Below are positions 61,569-64,000 of a stretch of 64,000 bases of DNA, one piece after another (position 1 is the stretch's first letter; each line of letters opens with the position of its first letter). Source of the DNA: JAJEDW01 sp963555775. GTDB taxonomy: Bacteria > Acidobacteriota > Terriglobia > 20CM-2-55-15. The DNA lies in contig CAUVWY020000010.1 of NCBI GenBank assembly GCA_963555775.3, positions 992,001 to 1,056,000 of the forward strand. The letters run 5' to 3'. The translations under genes and the position numbers were made by a program. The notes beneath the pieces were generated by a model that was given only the letters and a program-made list of their open reading frames with translations, did not search any database and had not been told where the DNA came from.

Positions 61569-62118
61569 CACCTTCGCCTAAAGGCGAAGGGTTGTGTGCC
61601 GACTGAAGTCGGCTAAAGGCCTCGCCACGCGACACAGGCTACTCGCTGATCTTAAAATCGTCGTCCTGGACTTCGGCACCCTGCATTTCAATATACCGGG
61701 CGATCACCTCATCGGTCACGTTGCCGCTCGTCGCCACAAAGTATCCCCGTGCCCACAGGTGCCGACCCCAGAACTCCTTCTGCAACACCCGAAAATCTCT
61801 CATCAGCCGATTGGATGTCTTCCCCTTGATCGCCTGCATCACTCGGCTCGGCGCTAACCGCGGCGGTACGCTCAACAGCAAATGCACGTGCTCCGGCCGA
61901 ACGTGCCCCTTCAATATCTCGATGTCGTTCGACCGGCAGATCTCACGCACCAACGCCCGCATCCGTTTGCCCACGTCTCCCCGCAACACCGGCTTCCGGT
62001 ACTTCGTGATGAACACGAAGTGGTAGTGCAAACTGTAGGTCGTATGCGCTGCCTTCCGATAGCTCACCTCTCCACATCGTACCGCAAGCCTCCTGAAGGT
62101 TTCGCCTAAAGGCGAGGG
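61569..62118 (-). mobile_element. IS200/IS605-type element (tnpA only)
   Basis: Hairpins CTTCGCCTAAAGGCGAAGG (61572-61590) and TTTCGCCTAAAGGCGAGGG (62099-62117) flank a single Y1 transposase gene, as expected for the left and right end structures of IS200/IS605. A third hairpin (GCCGACT/AGTCGGC) is at 61599-61613. There is no tnpB. Exact ends cannot be fixed. Confidence 0.75.
61639..62067 (-). CDS. tnpA: IS200/IS605 Y1 (HUH) transposase TnpA
   Basis: 142 residues. HUH motif in PEHVHLLLSVPP (residues about 58-69), ARGYFVATSGNVT containing the catalytic Tyr (about 110) and typical start TTYSLHYHFVFITKYRKPVL. Intact. It cuts and rejoins single-stranded DNA at the flanking hairpins. Confidence 0.93.
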   Translation of the reverse strand: MSYRKAAHTTYSLHYHFVFITKYRKPVLRGDVGKRMRALVREICRSNDIEILKGHVRPEHVHLLLSVPPRLAPSRVMQAIKGKTSNRLMRDFRVLQKEFWGRHLWARGYFVATSGNVTDEVIARYIEMQGAEVQDDDFKISE

Positions 62119-62147
62119 ATTTCACCCATCCCCGAGTGGGACATTAA

Positions 62148-64000
62148 AAGAAGTCCGAGCCAGATTGCCGAGTCGTTGCGAAGCGGGGGGGAGTTCGCGC
62201 CGTCACGCTTTTCTTATGCGTCGCGCTTTTCGCCGCGGCTGCCGGGGCGCAACCTGCTGCCAGCTATAGAATCGACACGGTCGCCGGTGCTCGGGATTTT
62301 CGGGATAACGGCCCGGCGGTCCAGGCCCAGCTAGCGCAACCCCTTGGCGTGGCGGCGGACGGCGCGGGCAACCTCTTCATCGCCGATCGCTTCAACCACC
62401 GGATCCGCAAAGTGGACTCAGCGGGGGTCATCACCACCGTGGCGGGCACGGGAGACTACGGCTTCAGCGGTGACGGCGGCCCGGCGGTCCAGGCCCAGCT
62501 AACGCAACCCCGGGGCGTGGCGCTGGACGGGGCGGGCAACCTCTTCATCGCCGATACGATCAATCACCGGATCCGCAAGGTGGACGCCGCGGGGGTCATC
62601 ACCACCGTGGGGGGCACGGGAGACTACGGCTTCAGCGGTGACGGCGGCCCGGCGACGGCGGCCCAGTTGTACAAACCCAATGGCGTGGCAGTGGACGGCG
62701 CGGGCAACCTCTTCATCGCCGATGGTGGCCACTACCGGGTCCGCAAGGTGGATGCCGCGGGGGTCATCACCACCGTGGCGGGCACGGGACCGTTCGGGTT
62801 CGGCGGGGACGGCGGCCCGGCGGTCCAGGCTGCTTTGTCCAACCCCTGGGGCGTGGCGGTGGACGGTGGGGGCAACCTCTTCATCGCCGATTGGGGCAAC
62901 AGCTGGATCCACAAGGTGGACGCCGCGGGGGTCATCACCACCGTGGCGGGCACGGGAGACTACGGCTTCAGCGGGGACGGCGGCCCGGCGGTCGACGCGC
63001 GGCTCAACGCCCCCGCAGGCGTGGCGCTGGACGGCGCGGGCAACCTCTTCATCGCCGATTGGGGCAACCACCTCGTTCGCAAGCTGACGCCGGTCGGCGG
63101 CTCGGGAACCTCACCCGCCGAGACCGAATCGTTCTCGATCCCGAATCTGGGAGGGTGGACCACCACGAGCAACGGAACGGAGAGGACCACTCGGGAGGGC
63201 TATGGACGCATCCGTGCGGACGCGGGTTCGACCACGCCTTCCGGAATCGCCATAATTGGGTACAGGCCGGGCGGCGTGCTCGTTGCCGAAGCGGGGGTCC
63301 CGGCATCCGAACCGGTCCGGGAAGGGCGGATATTCGCCGAAGTGAACGGTCCGGTCAATACCGGACTGGCCCTCGCCAATCCCAACGACGCGCCGGCAAC
63401 CATCGACTTCTATTTCACCGACACCGACGGCGCCCGTTTCGCCGAAGGCGCCTACGTTCTGGATGCGGGCCGGCAGATTGCGGACTTCCTCAACGAGACG
63501 CCGTTCAACGGTGGAGACAAGCTATCGGGCACCTTCACGTTCACCTCATCGCTGCCCATCGCCGTCATCGCTTTACGAGGATTCACCAACCGGGACGGCG
63601 AGTTCCTGATGACCACGCTCCCGGTCGCGCCCCTGGCCACCCCGCTGACGCCGTTCAATACGGACACGGCCAATACGGGTACGGTCTATTTTCCCCATTT
63701 CGCCGATGGCAGCGGATGGGCGACTCAGGTCATTCTGGTCAACCCGACGGATGATACGATCGCCGGAACTGTCCGGTTCCTTGGACAGGGCAGCGCAACC
63801 GCGGCCGCCGCCCCCGCGGTCCGGACCCTTGAGGATGGCCGGACCGGGTCGAGCTTCGAATATTCGATTCCCCCCAACGGTTCGTACCGAATCGTCACCT
63901 CGAATCCCCCGGGCGGCGTGTCGGTAGGTTCGGTCCGGGCGATTCCCGACAATGGCCATCGGGCGCCGTCCGGCCTCGTCATTTTCTCGTTCACCTCCGC
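62148..64000 (+). CDS. NHL-repeat surface protein with shared C-terminal sandwich module; 3' end outside window, start unclear
   Basis: One frame runs from 62148 (after a TAA at 62145) through the window end. It encodes a signal-like stretch (GVRAVTLFLCVALFAAAAGAQ), five or six near-identical NHL units of ~57 residues (DGAGNLFIADxxNHRIRKVDAAGVITTVAGTGDYGFSGDGGPA) and, from about 63123, a module matching the C-terminus of the LRR protein (GRIFAEVNGPVNTGLALANPND, ADGSGWATQVILVNPTD). No ATG, GTG or TTG is in phase before the signal peptide. An in-frame start may have been lost through the adjoining IS200 element or a base lost in the G run at 62185-62191. Confidence 0.7.
62270..63090 (+). repeat. 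Tandem NHL-coding repeats (~168-171 bp units)
   Basis: Five to six direct repeats, each coding one propeller blade with the sequence GGGGTCATCACCACCGTGGC in common. High identity between units indicates recent amplification or gene conversion. Confidence 0.8.

Noticed and set aside
62270..63090. CRISPR-like or satellite repeats
   Set aside because: Units of ~170 bases code NHL blades in one frame.

Overview
The window looks like chromosome from a GC-rich Acidobacteriota-type bacterium. The markers are Oar-like TonB-dependent receptors with an N-terminal carboxypeptidase-regulatory domain, a DUF1592/DUF1552 pair, several DUF6152 and related secreted families, and many secreted TPR, ankyrin, LRR and NHL proteins. 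No rRNA or tRNA gene was recognised. Lineage is inferred from gene families only.

Layout. 1-1.5 kb: 3' part of an amidase gene plus yggT. 1.6-3.7 kb: a group II intron sitting in an interspersed repeat. 3.8-6.9 kb: AstE-like amidohydrolase and a GCS2-CBS ligase. 6.9-7.4 kb: one TIR-bounded ~275-bp repeat nested inside a relative. 7.5-9.4 kb: promoter, two tandem SAM-II-like riboswitches each followed by an intrinsic terminator, a threonine-synthase-like enzyme and a CysO-like ubiquitin-fold sulfur carrier. 9.8-14.9 kb: NHL protein, hemD-cysG, lactate permease. 15-25.6 kb: small-gene pair, TonB receptor, one-piece kinase/regulator, a stretch of gene debris, two TPR proteins. 25.8-40.7 kb: frameshifted TonB receptor, lectin/heme protein, the DUF1592-DUF1552-ankyrin operon, DUF6152 protein, double-Cache protein, NCS2 permease with an extra C-terminal domain. 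41-46 kb: LRR protein gene split by an IS1380-family element. 46.3-51 kb: proS, a two-subunit acyl-CoA mutase, exonuclease III. 51-61.5 kb: another 275-bp element, metallo-beta-lactamase-fold proteins, a nonsense-interrupted SMP-30 gene, Acidobacteria-type secreted proteins, DoxX-like protein, maleate-isomerase-like protein. 61.5-64 kb: IS200/IS605 element and an NHL-repeat surface protein running off the end.

The most interesting locus is 7.5-9.4 kb. SAM-sensing leader RNA above a threonine-synthase-like enzyme and a CysO-like carrier suggests that the pair makes homocysteine (methionine supply) by a protein-thiocarboxylate route, rather than threonine. That is inference. The riboswitch, terminators, PLP motif and carrier similarity are visible in the sequence.

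The region is rich in genome-remodelling traces: a filled and an empty intron site in the same repeat family, nested TIR elements, an IS inside a gene with a target duplication, truncated genes ending at palindromic repeats, and a duplicated small-gene pair fused by deletion in one copy.
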